Assembly (NCBI RefSeq): GCF_027921765.1
Contig: NZ_BSEJ01000007.1
Span: forward strand, 124,001-188,000
Length of the DNA stretch: 64,000 nt
DNA from: Microbacterium barkeri
GTDB lineage: Bacteria > Actinomycetota > Actinomycetes > Actinomycetales > Microbacteriaceae
Direction of reading: 5' to 3'
The notes under the pieces are model-generated. The model was not told the DNA's origin. It did not search any database and worked only from the letters and a program-made list of their open reading frames with translations. The stretch's first letter is position 1. Each line of letters starts with the position of its first letter. The translations under genes and the position numbers were made by a program. Positions 8,843 through 17,346 of this stretch are shown piece by piece.

Positions 8843-9166
8843 TCAGAGGTCTTCGGCGGCGAGATCGCCCTCCCCGTCCTCGCCGAGCTCGGCGACGACC
8901 GGATCCTCGTCCTGCGTCTCCGGCTGCACGTCGCTCACGGGGAGGTCGGCCGCCGGGATCTCGTCGTCGTCCGCCGGGATCTCGTCGGGGTCACGGCCGG
9001 TCGCCGTCTCCTCGCTCGCGCCCTCCCCCGCATCGCGCGCCTCGGTCTGCTCCCACTCCGCCTGCGCAGGATCGGCGGACGGGTCCGCGTACGCGGTCGC
9101 CTCCGCATCCCGGACAGGGCGGATGGCGTCGGGGTCGTCGGTCAGGCGGCTGTCGTTCGCGTCCAT
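8843..9166 (-). CDS. Small acidic protein of unknown function
   Basis: A 107-aa, strongly acidic protein rich in Asp, Glu, Ala and Pro (for example ADDDEIPAADLPVSDV). There is no recognisable domain, no signal peptide and no membrane segment, so it is probably intrinsically disordered. ATG 9166 is preceded by AGGAGG at good spacing, and the codon pattern fits the neighbours, so I regard it as a real gene. It stands alone between the ureohydrolase promoter region and the AI-2E exporter. Proteins like this are common and uncharacterised in Microbacteriaceae. I assign no function. Confidence 0.6.
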   Translation of the reverse strand: MDANDSRLTDDPDAIRPVRDAEATAYADPSADPAQAEWEQTEARDAGEGASEETATGRDPDEIPADDDEIPAADLPVSDVQPETQDEDPVVAELGEDGEGDLAAEDL

Positions 9167-9276
9167 GGGGTCCTCCTGTCGGAGCCGGGTGTCGGTACCC
9201 GTCCACTCTGCGCGACGACGCGGTCCGCGCCGAGGGGCTTGATCCGCGACCGCGCGCGCGTTATCGCGGGCCCTCG

Positions 9277-10392
9277 TCAGACCTTCGCCGGCGGGAGCCG
9301 CTTGGCGTCCTGCGACGGGAAGATCACCTTCTGCACGATGATGATGATGCTCGCCGCCACCGGGATCGCGACGAGCGCGCCCAGCACGCCGCCGAGGGCA
9401 CCGCCCGCGACGGCGGCGATGACGACGATCGCGCCCGGCACGGCGACAGCCTTGCTCATGATGCGCGGACTCAGCACGTACGCCTCGATCTGCATGTAGA
9501 CGAGGTAGTACCCGAACGCGATGAGCGCCGTCACCGGCGAGGCGATCAGGCAGATGAGCGAGTTGACGATCGACGCGCTGAGCGTTCCGACGAGCGGGAT
9601 GAGCGAGCCGATGAACGCGATGAGCGCGAGGAGCGCCGGCATGGGCGCCCCGATGATGCTCAGCACGATGAGGCTGAGCACGCCGTTGATGAGCGCGAGG
9701 CTCGCCTGGCCGATCACGTAGCGGCCGACCGCACTCGAGATCTCCTCGAGCACCTCGGTGAAGCGCGCCCGCTGGTAGGCGGGAACGAAGCGCGCCGCGA
9801 GGCGCTTCATGCCGCGCAGCGATGCCATGAAGTAGAGCGTGAGGATGAGCACGATCGTCATGCCCGTGACGCCGCCCGCGATGCCGGCTCCGACCGCGAC
9901 GATGCCTCCGCCGATCTGGGTGAGGTTGGCCGGATCCTGGAGGAAGCTCAGCGCCTGCCCTGCCGCGTCCTCGAACGACGACCCGAACTGCGCGCTCAGC
10001 TGCCGGTACCAGTCGCTGGCCATGACGTCGCTCACCATCTGCGGCCCGTTGTCGATGAGGTTCGTCACCTGCTGCACGAGCACGGGGACGATCGCGAGCA
10101 CGATGCCGGCGAACGCGAGCAGCACGCCGGCCACGACGATCGCGACCGCGGCCGGGCGCGGGAGCCGCCGCTCGATCGCGCGGACGACCGGATCGAGACC
10201 GAGCGCGAGGAACAGCGCGATCCCGATGTACACGAGGACCGTGGCGAGCTTGTCCACGAGCGACCCGATGAGCAGCGCGACGAGCACGCCGAGCGCCCCG
10301 AAGAGACCGAAGGTGAACGGGCGGATGCGCCAGCCCACGAGCCTCGCCTCGATCGGCCCACGGGGCTCGCTCTCGACCGTCGTCCGCCGCAT
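9277..10392 (-). CDS. AI-2E family transporter (PerM/TqsA-like membrane protein)
   Basis: A 371-aa membrane protein. It has an N-terminal hydrophobic pair (FTFGLFGALGVLVALLIGSL and VLVYIGIALFLALGLDPVV), a central soluble helical region (about 120-175), and C-terminal segments containing ALLALIAFIGSLIPLVGTL and GYYLVYMQIEAYVLSPRIM. The last two are hallmarks of the AI-2E/UPF0118 family. Members export small molecules, or Na+/Li+ in exchange for protons; most are uncharacterised. The first possible ATG is 10434, but the ATG at 10392 has GGGGGAG at proper spacing and was preferred. No operon partner is apparent; 57 bp separate its start from the acyl-CoA dehydrogenase stop. Confidence 0.85.
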   Translation of the reverse strand: MRRTTVESEPRGPIEARLVGWRIRPFTFGLFGALGVLVALLIGSLVDKLATVLVYIGIALFLALGLDPVVRAIERRLPRPAAVAIVVAGVLLAFAGIVLAIVPVLVQQVTNLIDNGPQMVSDVMASDWYRQLSAQFGSSFEDAAGQALSFLQDPANLTQIGGGIVAVGAGIAGGVTGMTIVLILTLYFMASLRGMKRLAARFVPAYQRARFTEVLEEISSAVGRYVIGQASLALINGVLSLIVLSIIGAPMPALLALIAFIGSLIPLVGTLSASIVNSLICLIASPVTALIAFGYYLVYMQIEAYVLSPRIMSKAVAVPGAIVVIAAVAGGALGGVLGALVAIPVAASIIIIVQKVIFPSQDAKRLPPAKV

Positions 10393-10449
10393 GGCTGTCT
10401 CCCCCGCGCTCGATGCCGTTCCTCTGCCGATCATAGGCGCGCGTGATGC

Positions 10450-11622
10450 TCAGTCGTCGTCGAGGAGGGCGGCCGCGTACATGGGCCGCGCGGCATCCGC
10501 GCTCGGCGGATGGAAGAGGCCCGCCGTCGCGTCGCGGTACAGGCGGCTGAGCTCGCTGCCGTTGTCGAAGCCGCTGCCGCCCGCGCACAGGAGGGCGGTC
10601 TCCGCGGCCCTGCGCGCCGCGTGCGACGCGTTGAGCCGCGCGCTCACGAGCCGCAGCGGCCATCCGGCGCCGTGCTCGACGAGCTCGTCGAAGTCGCGCG
10701 TGTAGGCCTCGAGCTGCGCGGGCACCGCGAGGTACGCCATGTGCGCATCGGCGAGGCGCACGCGCGCCTCGGGCACCTCGGCGAACGTCGTGCCGGTCTT
10801 CGCCGAGCGCCGCCGCTTCAGCGCTTCGGCCCCCAGCTCGAGCGCGCGGCGTGCGATGCCCGCGTAGACCGACCCGACGAGCAGCTGGAACGTGCTCGTG
10901 ATCGCGAACACGAGGAGGTCGGGATGGCGTCCCGCCGGGATCCGGCGAGCCACCCGGTCGGCGCGGAGCGGCACGCCGTCGAGGATGGTCGCACGGCTCT
11001 GCGACGCGCGCATGCCGAGCACGTCCCACTGGTCGGAGACCGTGATGCCGGGCGCGTCGCGGTCGACGAAGCCGTACACGAGCACGGGGTCGTCGGGAAC
11101 GGAGCCGTCGCGTCCGTGCACGATGAGGCGCGTCCACACGGGCGAGAGCGACGTGAAGATCTTGACGCCCGTGAGGCGGTACCCGCCGTCGCCGTCGGGC
11201 TCTGCGACGGTGTTCGACCCCTGAAGCACCCAGTCGTTCGACGGCTCGCTGATGCCGAACGCGAAGATCTCGCCCGCCATGGCCTCCTCGAGCACCCACG
11301 CCAGCGACCGGTCGCCGCGCGCGAGCAGCGCCTGGACGACGCCCGTGCACATGAGGTGCATGTTGATCGCGAGCGCCGTGGCCGGAGCCGCCCCGGCGAG
11401 ACGCTGCTGCAGCCGGGAGACGTCGCCGAGGCCGAGGCCGGCCCCGCCGAGCTCCTCGGGGACGAACAGCGTCAGATAGCCGACTGCGCGCAGCTCCTCG
11501 AGGTCCTCGTCGAAGAAGCGGTTCTCCCGGTCGTACACGGCGGCGCGCTCCCGGAACCGCTCGAGCAGATCGTCGGGGAGGTACCGCTCGGCGAGCTCAG
11601 CATGCCTGCGTTCCCGGTCCAT
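10450..11622 (-). CDS. Acyl-CoA dehydrogenase family flavoprotein
   Basis: A 390-aa protein with the acyl-CoA dehydrogenase architecture. It has an N-terminal helical domain (LRAVGYLTLFVPEELGGAGL), a middle beta domain with FAFGISEPSNDW and RLTGVKIFTS, and a C-terminal four-helix domain (RALELGAEALKRRRSAKTGT). The family's usual base (Glu in the Y-E-G-T type motif) is not obvious, so an FAD-dependent oxygenase-like or carrier-bound role is also possible. It starts inside the ketosynthase gene (26-bp overlap) and is the third gene of the ligase-ketosynthase-dehydrogenase operon. That context argues for tailoring of an acyl chain rather than general beta-oxidation. Confidence 0.85.
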   Translation of the reverse strand: MDRERRHAELAERYLPDDLLERFRERAAVYDRENRFFDEDLEELRAVGYLTLFVPEELGGAGLGLGDVSRLQQRLAGAAPATALAINMHLMCTGVVQALLARGDRSLAWVLEEAMAGEIFAFGISEPSNDWVLQGSNTVAEPDGDGGYRLTGVKIFTSLSPVWTRLIVHGRDGSVPDDPVLVYGFVDRDAPGITVSDQWDVLGMRASQSRATILDGVPLRADRVARRIPAGRHPDLLVFAITSTFQLLVGSVYAGIARRALELGAEALKRRRSAKTGTTFAEVPEARVRLADAHMAYLAVPAQLEAYTRDFDELVEHGAGWPLRLVSARLNASHAARRAAETALLCAGGSGFDNGSELSRLYRDATAGLFHPPSADAARPMYAAALLDDD

Positions 11623-12856
11623 GTGTCTCCTCTCCGCGCGCGATGAGCAGCGCGCCGTTGTGCCCGCCGAAGCCGAACGACGTCGACAGCACGGCGGCGA
11701 CGTCAGCGCGCCGCGCCGTGCCGGCGACCACGTCCCATCCGGGCTCGGGGTCGTCGAGATTGAGCGTGGGCGGCAGGATGCCGTCGCGGATGCTCAGCGC
11801 CGCGATGATCGCCTCCACGACGCCCGCCGCGCCGAGCAGATGCCCGGTCGACGACTTCGTCGCGCTGATGGGGATGGCGCGGGCGCGGGCGCCGAGGGCG
11901 GCCTCGAGCGCCGCGAGCTCGGCCGCGTCGCCCGCGGGTGTGCCCGTGCCGTGCGCGTTCACGTGCTGCACCCGCTCGGCTGTCGCGCCTGCGTCATCGA
12001 GGCAGGCGCGGATCGCGGCCGCCGCGCCTGCGCCGTCGGGGCGCGGGGCGGTGGGATGGTGCGCATCGCTCGATGCGCCGAATCCCGCGACCTCGGCGAT
12101 CGCACGGGCACCGCGAGCCCGCGCGCCGTGGGCCGACTCGAGCAGCACGGCCGCGGCGCCCTGCGACATGACGAAGCCCGTTCGCCCGCGGTCGAACGGC
12201 CGCGATGCCGCCGACGGGTCGTCCTCGTATCCCGTCGCGAGCGCGCGCAGGTTGGCGTTCGAGGCGAGGTTCACGGGTCCGAGGCAGTCCTCCATCCCCA
12301 CGACGAGCACGGCGTCGGCGTACCCGTGCCGGATGCGGCGCATGCCCTCGCCGATCGCGACGGCGCCGCTCGCGCACGTGGCCGAGACCCCCGAGGCGGC
12401 TCCGGTGAGGCCGTGCCTCTGGCTGAGCAGAGCGGCCGCCGCGTCGGGCGCGCCGTGCATCGCGAGAGCGAGCGGGACCGCCCGCGGCCCGCGGGCATCC
12501 AGCGCTCTCGTCGCGCGCTGCATGGCGTCGACCGGCCCCGAGCCGGTCGCGGCGATGACATCGACGCGGCCGCCGAGCATGCCGCGCGCATCCGCGTCGT
12601 CGATCGCCTCGTCTCCTGCGGCGACAGCCCACTGGAGCACGGCGCTGAGGCGCCGCGCGAGGCCGGGCTCGAGGAGGTCGGATGCATCGAAGTCGCGCAC
12701 CTGGCCCCCGATGCGGACGGGGAGCTCGGCGAACTCCGGCCCGTCGAGCACGCGGATGGCGCTGCGGCCGTCGGCGACCGCCCGCCACATCGCGGGGACG
12801 CCGATGCCGCTCGGCGTGACGGCGCCGGCTCCCGTGATCACGACGCGGCGGCTCAC
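11597..12856 (-). CDS. Beta-ketoacyl-ACP synthase II-like enzyme (FabF family)
   Basis: A 419-aa condensing enzyme of normal KASII length. It starts RRVVITGAGAVTPSG and has the complete Cys161-His302-His339 triad (SATCASG, NAHGTGTP, SSTGHLLGAAG). It would condense an acyl-enzyme with a malonyl carrier. GTG 12856 overlaps the ligase stop as GTGA, and the 3' end overlaps the dehydrogenase start. A housekeeping fab operon would include fabD, fabH and acpP, none of which is here. I infer a specialised acyl or polyketide-like pathway that borrows ACP from elsewhere. The product cannot be named. Confidence 0.88.
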   Translation of the reverse strand: MSRRVVITGAGAVTPSGIGVPAMWRAVADGRSAIRVLDGPEFAELPVRIGGQVRDFDASDLLEPGLARRLSAVLQWAVAAGDEAIDDADARGMLGGRVDVIAATGSGPVDAMQRATRALDARGPRAVPLALAMHGAPDAAAALLSQRHGLTGAASGVSATCASGAVAIGEGMRRIRHGYADAVLVVGMEDCLGPVNLASNANLRALATGYEDDPSAASRPFDRGRTGFVMSQGAAAVLLESAHGARARGARAIAEVAGFGASSDAHHPTAPRPDGAGAAAAIRACLDDAGATAERVQHVNAHGTGTPAGDAAELAALEAALGARARAIPISATKSSTGHLLGAAGVVEAIIAALSIRDGILPPTLNLDDPEPGWDVVAGTARRADVAAVLSTSFGFGGHNGALLIARGEETHGPGTQAC

Positions 12857-14361
12857 AGGCGCTCCGCCTCTCCGCGCACGACGAGCTCCGTCGCCTCGGC
12901 ACGCCGGATCTTGCCGCCGACGGTCCGCGGCAGGCGAGCGACCCGGTACCAGCGGCGCGGCACGAACTGGGGGGCGAGGTGCGAGCGCGCGTGCGCCAGG
13001 AGCGCCGCCTTGTCGGGTGCGTCGCCCTCGAGGATGAGGGCGACGGCCGTCCCGAGGCGCCCGTCGGGCAGGGCGACCGCACAGGTCGCCCCGACCCCGG
13101 CCATCCCGTCGAACGCCCGCTCGACGTCGGGCAGCGCGACCTTGTGGCCCCCGGTCACCGCGATGTCTCCGGCGCGCCCGATGAGCTCGAGACGGCCGCC
13201 GATGATCCGCGCCTGATCGTGGACCGTGGCCCACCCCGACGCATCGCGCAGCACGGCGTCGGTCGTGCCCGAGACGTAGCCGTCGGAGCACGCGGCGGCG
13301 CGCACCCACAGGGTGCCGGGCTCGCCGTCGGGCAGGTCGACGCCGTCGGCGCCGCGGACCCGCACGGCGATCCCGTCGTAGACGTCGATGAGCGTGCCGT
13401 CGCCGCCGCGGCTGTCGCCGATGAAGCCGATCTCCGCCGCGCCGTAGTAGCTGATCAGGCGCACGTGCGGGAGCGCCGAGGCGAGGCCCGCGCGGATGCG
13501 CGCCGGCAGGTTCGCGCCCCCGGTCACGACGAGGTCGAGCGACGCGAGTCGGTCGGGATCCCGCCGAGCCGCGGCGGTGAGCGCCTCGACGACCGCAGGG
13601 ACCGCGACGACGCGCGTGATGTGCTCGTCGCGGATGCGCCGGGTCGCGTCGAGGGGGTCGAACGCGTCGGCGAGGTGCACGCTGCCGCCCGTCGCCAGGC
13701 ACTCGATCACGGCGTAGAGCGTGAGGCTGTACGAGACGGGGCCCGGCGCGAGCGTCGCGACGCCGGGCAGCGGCTCGAGATGGGCGCTCGACACGGCGAC
13801 GTTCTCGCGATACTGCCGGCGGGTCTTGAGGAACGCCTTCGGGTCGCTCGTCGTGCCTGAGGAGAAGAGCATGAGGAACGGCTCGTCCGCGTCGCGCACG
13901 GCGGGCGGCGCGGCCGGCCGCGTCTCCGCCTCTCGGCGCCGGACGTCGTCGAGCGAGAGGACGACGCCTCTCCAGCCGGCCTCCGCGAGCGCGGCGGCGA
14001 GCGCGGGATCGTCGCTCACGACGACGCCGATCCCGGTCGCGACGACGACGCGCACGCGATGCGCGAGCGGCCAGCGCGGGTCGATGACGGCGGAGACGGA
14101 TCGGTGCCCCGCGAGCCCCGCGACGAGGCGCGCCGTGTGGAAGGCCGAGGTGACGCTGACGGCCGTGATCGGGATGCCCTCCGTCTCGCGCGCCGGGGCG
14201 GGCGGATGGTCCTGGGCGCCGTGGAGCGCGTCGACGACCGCGAACACGCGCCGCGAGTCCTCGACGAGCTCGGCGTACGAGAGCCGCTCGCCCTCCCCCG
14301 CGATCGCCGTCCGCTCGGGATGCCGCGACGCGACATCGAGGATCGTCGAGGTGATCGGCAC
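12853..14361 (-). CDS. AMP-dependent acyl-CoA/acyl-ACP synthetase
   Basis: A 502-aa ANL-superfamily adenylating enzyme. The P-loop-like A3 motif is LMLFSSGTTSDPKAF, where the usual final PKG is replaced by PKA. The aromatic A5 region reads ISYYGAAEIGFIG, the A8 hinge contains GRAGDIAVTGGHKV, and the C-terminal catalytic lysine lies in PRTVGGKIRRAE. These enzymes activate a carboxylate as acyl-AMP and load it on CoA or a carrier protein. As first gene of the operon with a ketosynthase and a dehydrogenase it probably supplies the starter acyl group. The GGDGTLIDVYDG segment shows this is not a benzoate ligase-type architecture. The substrate is unknown. Confidence 0.85.
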   Translation of the reverse strand: MPITSTILDVASRHPERTAIAGEGERLSYAELVEDSRRVFAVVDALHGAQDHPPAPARETEGIPITAVSVTSAFHTARLVAGLAGHRSVSAVIDPRWPLAHRVRVVVATGIGVVVSDDPALAAALAEAGWRGVVLSLDDVRRREAETRPAAPPAVRDADEPFLMLFSSGTTSDPKAFLKTRRQYRENVAVSSAHLEPLPGVATLAPGPVSYSLTLYAVIECLATGGSVHLADAFDPLDATRRIRDEHITRVVAVPAVVEALTAAARRDPDRLASLDLVVTGGANLPARIRAGLASALPHVRLISYYGAAEIGFIGDSRGGDGTLIDVYDGIAVRVRGADGVDLPDGEPGTLWVRAAACSDGYVSGTTDAVLRDASGWATVHDQARIIGGRLELIGRAGDIAVTGGHKVALPDVERAFDGMAGVGATCAVALPDGRLGTAVALILEGDAPDKAALLAHARSHLAPQFVPRRWYRVARLPRTVGGKIRRAEATELVVRGEAERL

Positions 14362-14394
14362 GGACCCAGTCTAGGAACCCGTCTGGATGCCGAC

Positions 14395-16080
14395 TCAGCG
14401 CCCGCGCGCGAACACGGCGTGCAGGAGCGGGAGCGCGGAGGCCGCCATGAGCCAGCCGCCGAGCGCCGCGTCGCCCGCGTGCAGGATCGCCCCGGCGATG
14501 AGAAGCGCGCTGAACACGATCGCGGAGCCCAGCCGCCGCGCGAGGTTCTCGAGCCGCGACAGGCGCCGATCCAGCCGCGGGGTCGACACCTCGACGGAGC
14601 CGTCCTCGATCCTCCCGATGAGGCCGTCGAGCCGCTTCGGCAGGCGCAGCGCGAGGCCTGCGGCGTCGAGCGCCTCCTTGGCGACATCCTGCACGACGTT
14701 GCCGCCCTCGTCGCGCAGCAGCTGCGCGGCGTACGGCTCGACCGAGTCCCACAGGTTGAAGCGCGGGTCGAGCGCGCTGCACACCCCGGAGGTCAGCGAC
14801 ATGGCGCGCACGACGAGCAGGAAGTTCTCTGGCAGCTGGAACGGCATCGCACGGGCGAGATCGCCGAACTCCGCCGCGAAGTCGCGAAACTCACGCGGAT
14901 CCACCTCGCGCAGCTCGGCGAACCCCATCCCGCCGAAGCGGGCGAAGAGCGCAGCGAGCGCGCGCTCGAGCTCGGCGACATCCGCGGAGGGCAGGAGGGC
15001 GCCGACCGACCGGATCGCGTCGACGAGACCGCGGCCGTCGCGAGCCGCCGCGGCGATGAGCGCCTTGCGCAGCCCCGCGCGGGTGCTCGGCGGGACCTCG
15101 CCCATCATCCCGAAGTCGATGAAGGTGAGCCGCCACGAGCCGCCGCCCGTCGGCGTCACGAAGATGTTGCCGGGGTGCGGATCGGCGTGGAAGTACCCGT
15201 GCACGAAGAGCTGGTCGAACATGACCGAGGCGAACACGGGCGCGACCTCGGCCGGGTCGATGCCCGCCGCGCGCAGTCCGTCGGCGTCGGTGATCTTGAT
15301 CGCGGTGACGTCCTCCAGGGCGAGGACGCGGCGCGTCGTGCGCTCCCAGAGCACGGCCGGCACCGCCACGCGGGCGTCGCCCGCGAGGTCCTCGGCGAAG
15401 CGCTCGGAGGCGGCGGCCTCGTGGAGATAGTCGATCTCCTCGCGGCACGTCTGGGCGAACTCCTCGATGAGCGCGGGCATGTCGACCCGCTCGCGGACGA
15501 CGCGGACGCGGCGCAGCCATCCCGCGACCCGCCGGAGCGCCGCGAGGTCGGTGTCGACGACAGCATCGATGCCGGGGCGCTGCACCTTGAGGACGACGCC
15601 GTGGATGCCCGTCTCGGCCGCGTCGGCCGCGGCAGGGCGCGCGCGGTGCGCCTGTCCGAGCGACGCGGCCGCGATCGGGGTCTCGTCCACAGCCGCGAAC
15701 GCACGGTCGAGCGGGATGCCCAGCTCGGCTTCCGCGAGCGCGCGGACGTCGGCGAAGGCCACGGGCGGCACCTCGTCCTGCAGGCCCTCGAGCTCGGAGG
15801 TGATCTCGGGCGGGAGCACATCGAGGCGCGACGACATGAACTGCCCCACCTTGATCATGAGCCCGCCGAGCTCGACGGCGAGCGCGTGGAAGCGCCGCGC
15901 GAAGCGCGTGAGACGCTGCGTCCTCGTGCGCTCGGCGACGCCCGCGAGGCCGATGCGCGGCAGCACGAGCTCGTACCACCACTCGATCGCGAGGTTCCGC
16001 GCCGCGAAGCGAAGGATGCGACGGTAGCGCGCTCGGGAGACGTCGTCCACGGGCGCACCCGACGCGCCGGCGGCCGCCAC
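14395..16080 (-). CDS. ABC1/UbiB family atypical kinase
   Basis: A 561-aa protein with the UbiB/ADCK signature. The KxGQ-type motif is GGLMIKVGQFMSSR, followed by LPPEITSELEGLQDEVPP, an A-rich loop in AAASLGQAHRA, VVLKVQRPGI with the ATP-binding lysine, the catalytic loop HGYFHADPHPGNIF and the metal-binding FIDFGMMGE. The C-terminus holds two hydrophobic segments (about 515-555), as in membrane-associated UbiB proteins. Family members are ATPases acting on lipid or quinone metabolism. I chose GTG 16080, 5 bp after the PadR stop; GTG 16050 is an alternative. It forms a two-gene operon with the PadR regulator. Confidence 0.85.
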   Translation of the reverse strand: MAAAGASGAPVDDVSRARYRRILRFAARNLAIEWWYELVLPRIGLAGVAERTRTQRLTRFARRFHALAVELGGLMIKVGQFMSSRLDVLPPEITSELEGLQDEVPPVAFADVRALAEAELGIPLDRAFAAVDETPIAAASLGQAHRARPAAADAAETGIHGVVLKVQRPGIDAVVDTDLAALRRVAGWLRRVRVVRERVDMPALIEEFAQTCREEIDYLHEAAASERFAEDLAGDARVAVPAVLWERTTRRVLALEDVTAIKITDADGLRAAGIDPAEVAPVFASVMFDQLFVHGYFHADPHPGNIFVTPTGGGSWRLTFIDFGMMGEVPPSTRAGLRKALIAAAARDGRGLVDAIRSVGALLPSADVAELERALAALFARFGGMGFAELREVDPREFRDFAAEFGDLARAMPFQLPENFLLVVRAMSLTSGVCSALDPRFNLWDSVEPYAAQLLRDEGGNVVQDVAKEALDAAGLALRLPKRLDGLIGRIEDGSVEVSTPRLDRRLSRLENLARRLGSAIVFSALLIAGAILHAGDAALGGWLMAASALPLLHAVFARGR

Positions 16081-16085
16081 CCCGC

Positions 16086-16628
16086 TCAGTCCTGCGCCAG
16101 GATCGCGTACAGCCGGCGCCGTGCCTCGTCGAGCACGTCCACCGCCTGCTGCACCTGCTCGGGCGTGCCGGTGCGGCCGACCTGGGCCGCGGCCTGCGCG
16201 AGCTCGAGACCGGCCTTCGGCAGCGCCGTGAACGCCGGGCGCTCCGCGCCCTCGGACGGCGACCCCCACGGGACGGAGGCGCGCGCGGCCTCCTCGCGGC
16301 CGGCGTCGGTCATCACGTACGTCTTGCGGCCGCCCGACTCCTCGGCGCGCACGAGTCCCTCGTCGGCGAGGAGCTGCAGGGTGGGATACACCGAGCCGGC
16401 GCTGGGCTTCCAGCTGCCGCCCGTGCGCTCCTCGATCTCGCGGATGATCTGGTAGCCGTGCATCGGCTGCTCAGCGAGGAGCACGAGCACGGCCGCGCGC
16501 ACGTCGCCGCGCCCCATCCGCGTGCCGCCGCGCTTGTCGAACGACGAGCGCAGCTGCTCCATCATCTGCCACATGCCCTCGAGGGGGTTGCCGCCGCCGA
16601 AGCCGCCGGCCGGGAACGAACCGCTCAT
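16086..16628 (-). CDS. PadR family transcriptional regulator
   Basis: A 180-aa regulator. Residues about 40-110 form the PadR winged helix: AAVLVLLAEQPMHGYQIIREI, GSVYPTLQLLADEGLV and a DAGREE tail. The glycine- and methionine-rich N-terminus (FPAGGFGGGNPLEGMWQMME) is typical of actinobacterial PadR proteins of the Vinculin-type subgroup. The ATG at 16628 has AAGGAG 7 bp upstream, so I prefer it to the ATG 15 bp earlier. PadR proteins repress their own operon and are released by phenolics or drugs. It is first in the operon with the ABC1 kinase and probably autoregulated. Confidence 0.88.
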   Translation of the reverse strand: MSGSFPAGGFGGGNPLEGMWQMMEQLRSSFDKRGGTRMGRGDVRAAVLVLLAEQPMHGYQIIREIEERTGGSWKPSAGSVYPTLQLLADEGLVRAEESGGRKTYVMTDAGREEAARASVPWGSPSEGAERPAFTALPKAGLELAQAAAQVGRTGTPEQVQQAVDVLDEARRRLYAILAQD

Positions 16629-16690
16629 GATCGTCTCCTTCATCTCGAACGATACTCAACGATATGTCGTCGAGAGCGATCGGGGAAGGG

Positions 16691-17338
16691 TCATCCGTGA
16701 GCGATCCGGGCAGCGGTCCGCAGATCGTCGACGAGGTGATCGAAGGCCGTCTGCCGATCCGTCGCCTCGCGGATGCGCAGCAGGCTCGACGGGTGCGCGG
16801 TCACGATCGTCGGCGTCGCCGAGGCGTCCGCCGACTCGAGCACCGTGCCGCGTGCCTCGCCGATCTTCACGGGGGCGCCGAGAACCGACCGCGCGGCGGT
16901 CGCGCCGAGCGCCACGATGGCGGATGGCCGAACGAGGGCGATCTCGGCCTCGAGCCACGGTCGGCAGGCGGTGAGATGGCCGACGGCGGGCTTCTCGTGG
17001 ATGCGCCGCTTGCCGCGTCGCTCGAAGCGGAAGTGCTTGACCGCGTTCGTGCGGTAGACATCCTCATCCGGCACGCTCGCGGCGTCGAGGGCGTCCGCGA
17101 GGACGCGGCCCGCCGGGCCGACGAAGGGCTCCCCCTCGAGGTCCTCGCGGTCACCCGGCTGCTCCCCCACGAGCATGAGACGCGCCGCGGGCGAGCCGCG
17201 CGAGAACACGACCTGCGTCGCGTCCTCCCACAGCTCGCAGCCGCGGCACGTCTCGGCAGCCTGCCGAAGGCCGTCCAGATCTGCCCCCTCGGGAACCCAC
17301 TCCCCGGCGCCGGGGCGATCGATGTCGGCCATCGCCAT
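16691..17338 (-). CDS. udgX: UdgX-type uracil-DNA glycosylase
   Basis: A 215-aa protein of the uracil-DNA glycosylase superfamily. Motif A is GEQPGDREDLEG (58-69) and the FVGPAGRVL loop follows. The decisive feature is KRRIHEKP at 110-117, the R-loop of UdgX. In the mycobacterial enzyme the histidine of RRIH (here His114) becomes covalently bound to uracil-containing DNA. Motif B is AHPSSLLR (181-188). Cys31, Cys34 and Cys125 are candidate iron-sulphur ligands, as in family 4. It therefore probably captures uracil sites irreversibly rather than excising and releasing them. It stands next to the Rieske gene, which ends 8 bp upstream. Confidence 0.88.
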   Translation of the reverse strand: MAMADIDRPGAGEWVPEGADLDGLRQAAETCRGCELWEDATQVVFSRGSPAARLMLVGEQPGDREDLEGEPFVGPAGRVLADALDAASVPDEDVYRTNAVKHFRFERRGKRRIHEKPAVGHLTACRPWLEAEIALVRPSAIVALGATAARSVLGAPVKIGEARGTVLESADASATPTIVTAHPSSLLRIREATDRQTAFDHLVDDLRTAARIAHG

Positions 17339-17346
17339 CCGTCCGA

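Noticed and set aside
11597-14782. 1061-aa frame joining the ligase region and the ketosynthase
   Set aside because: The upstream part is an out-of-frame reading of the ligase gene; the ketosynthase starts at GTG 12856 with a GTGA overlap.
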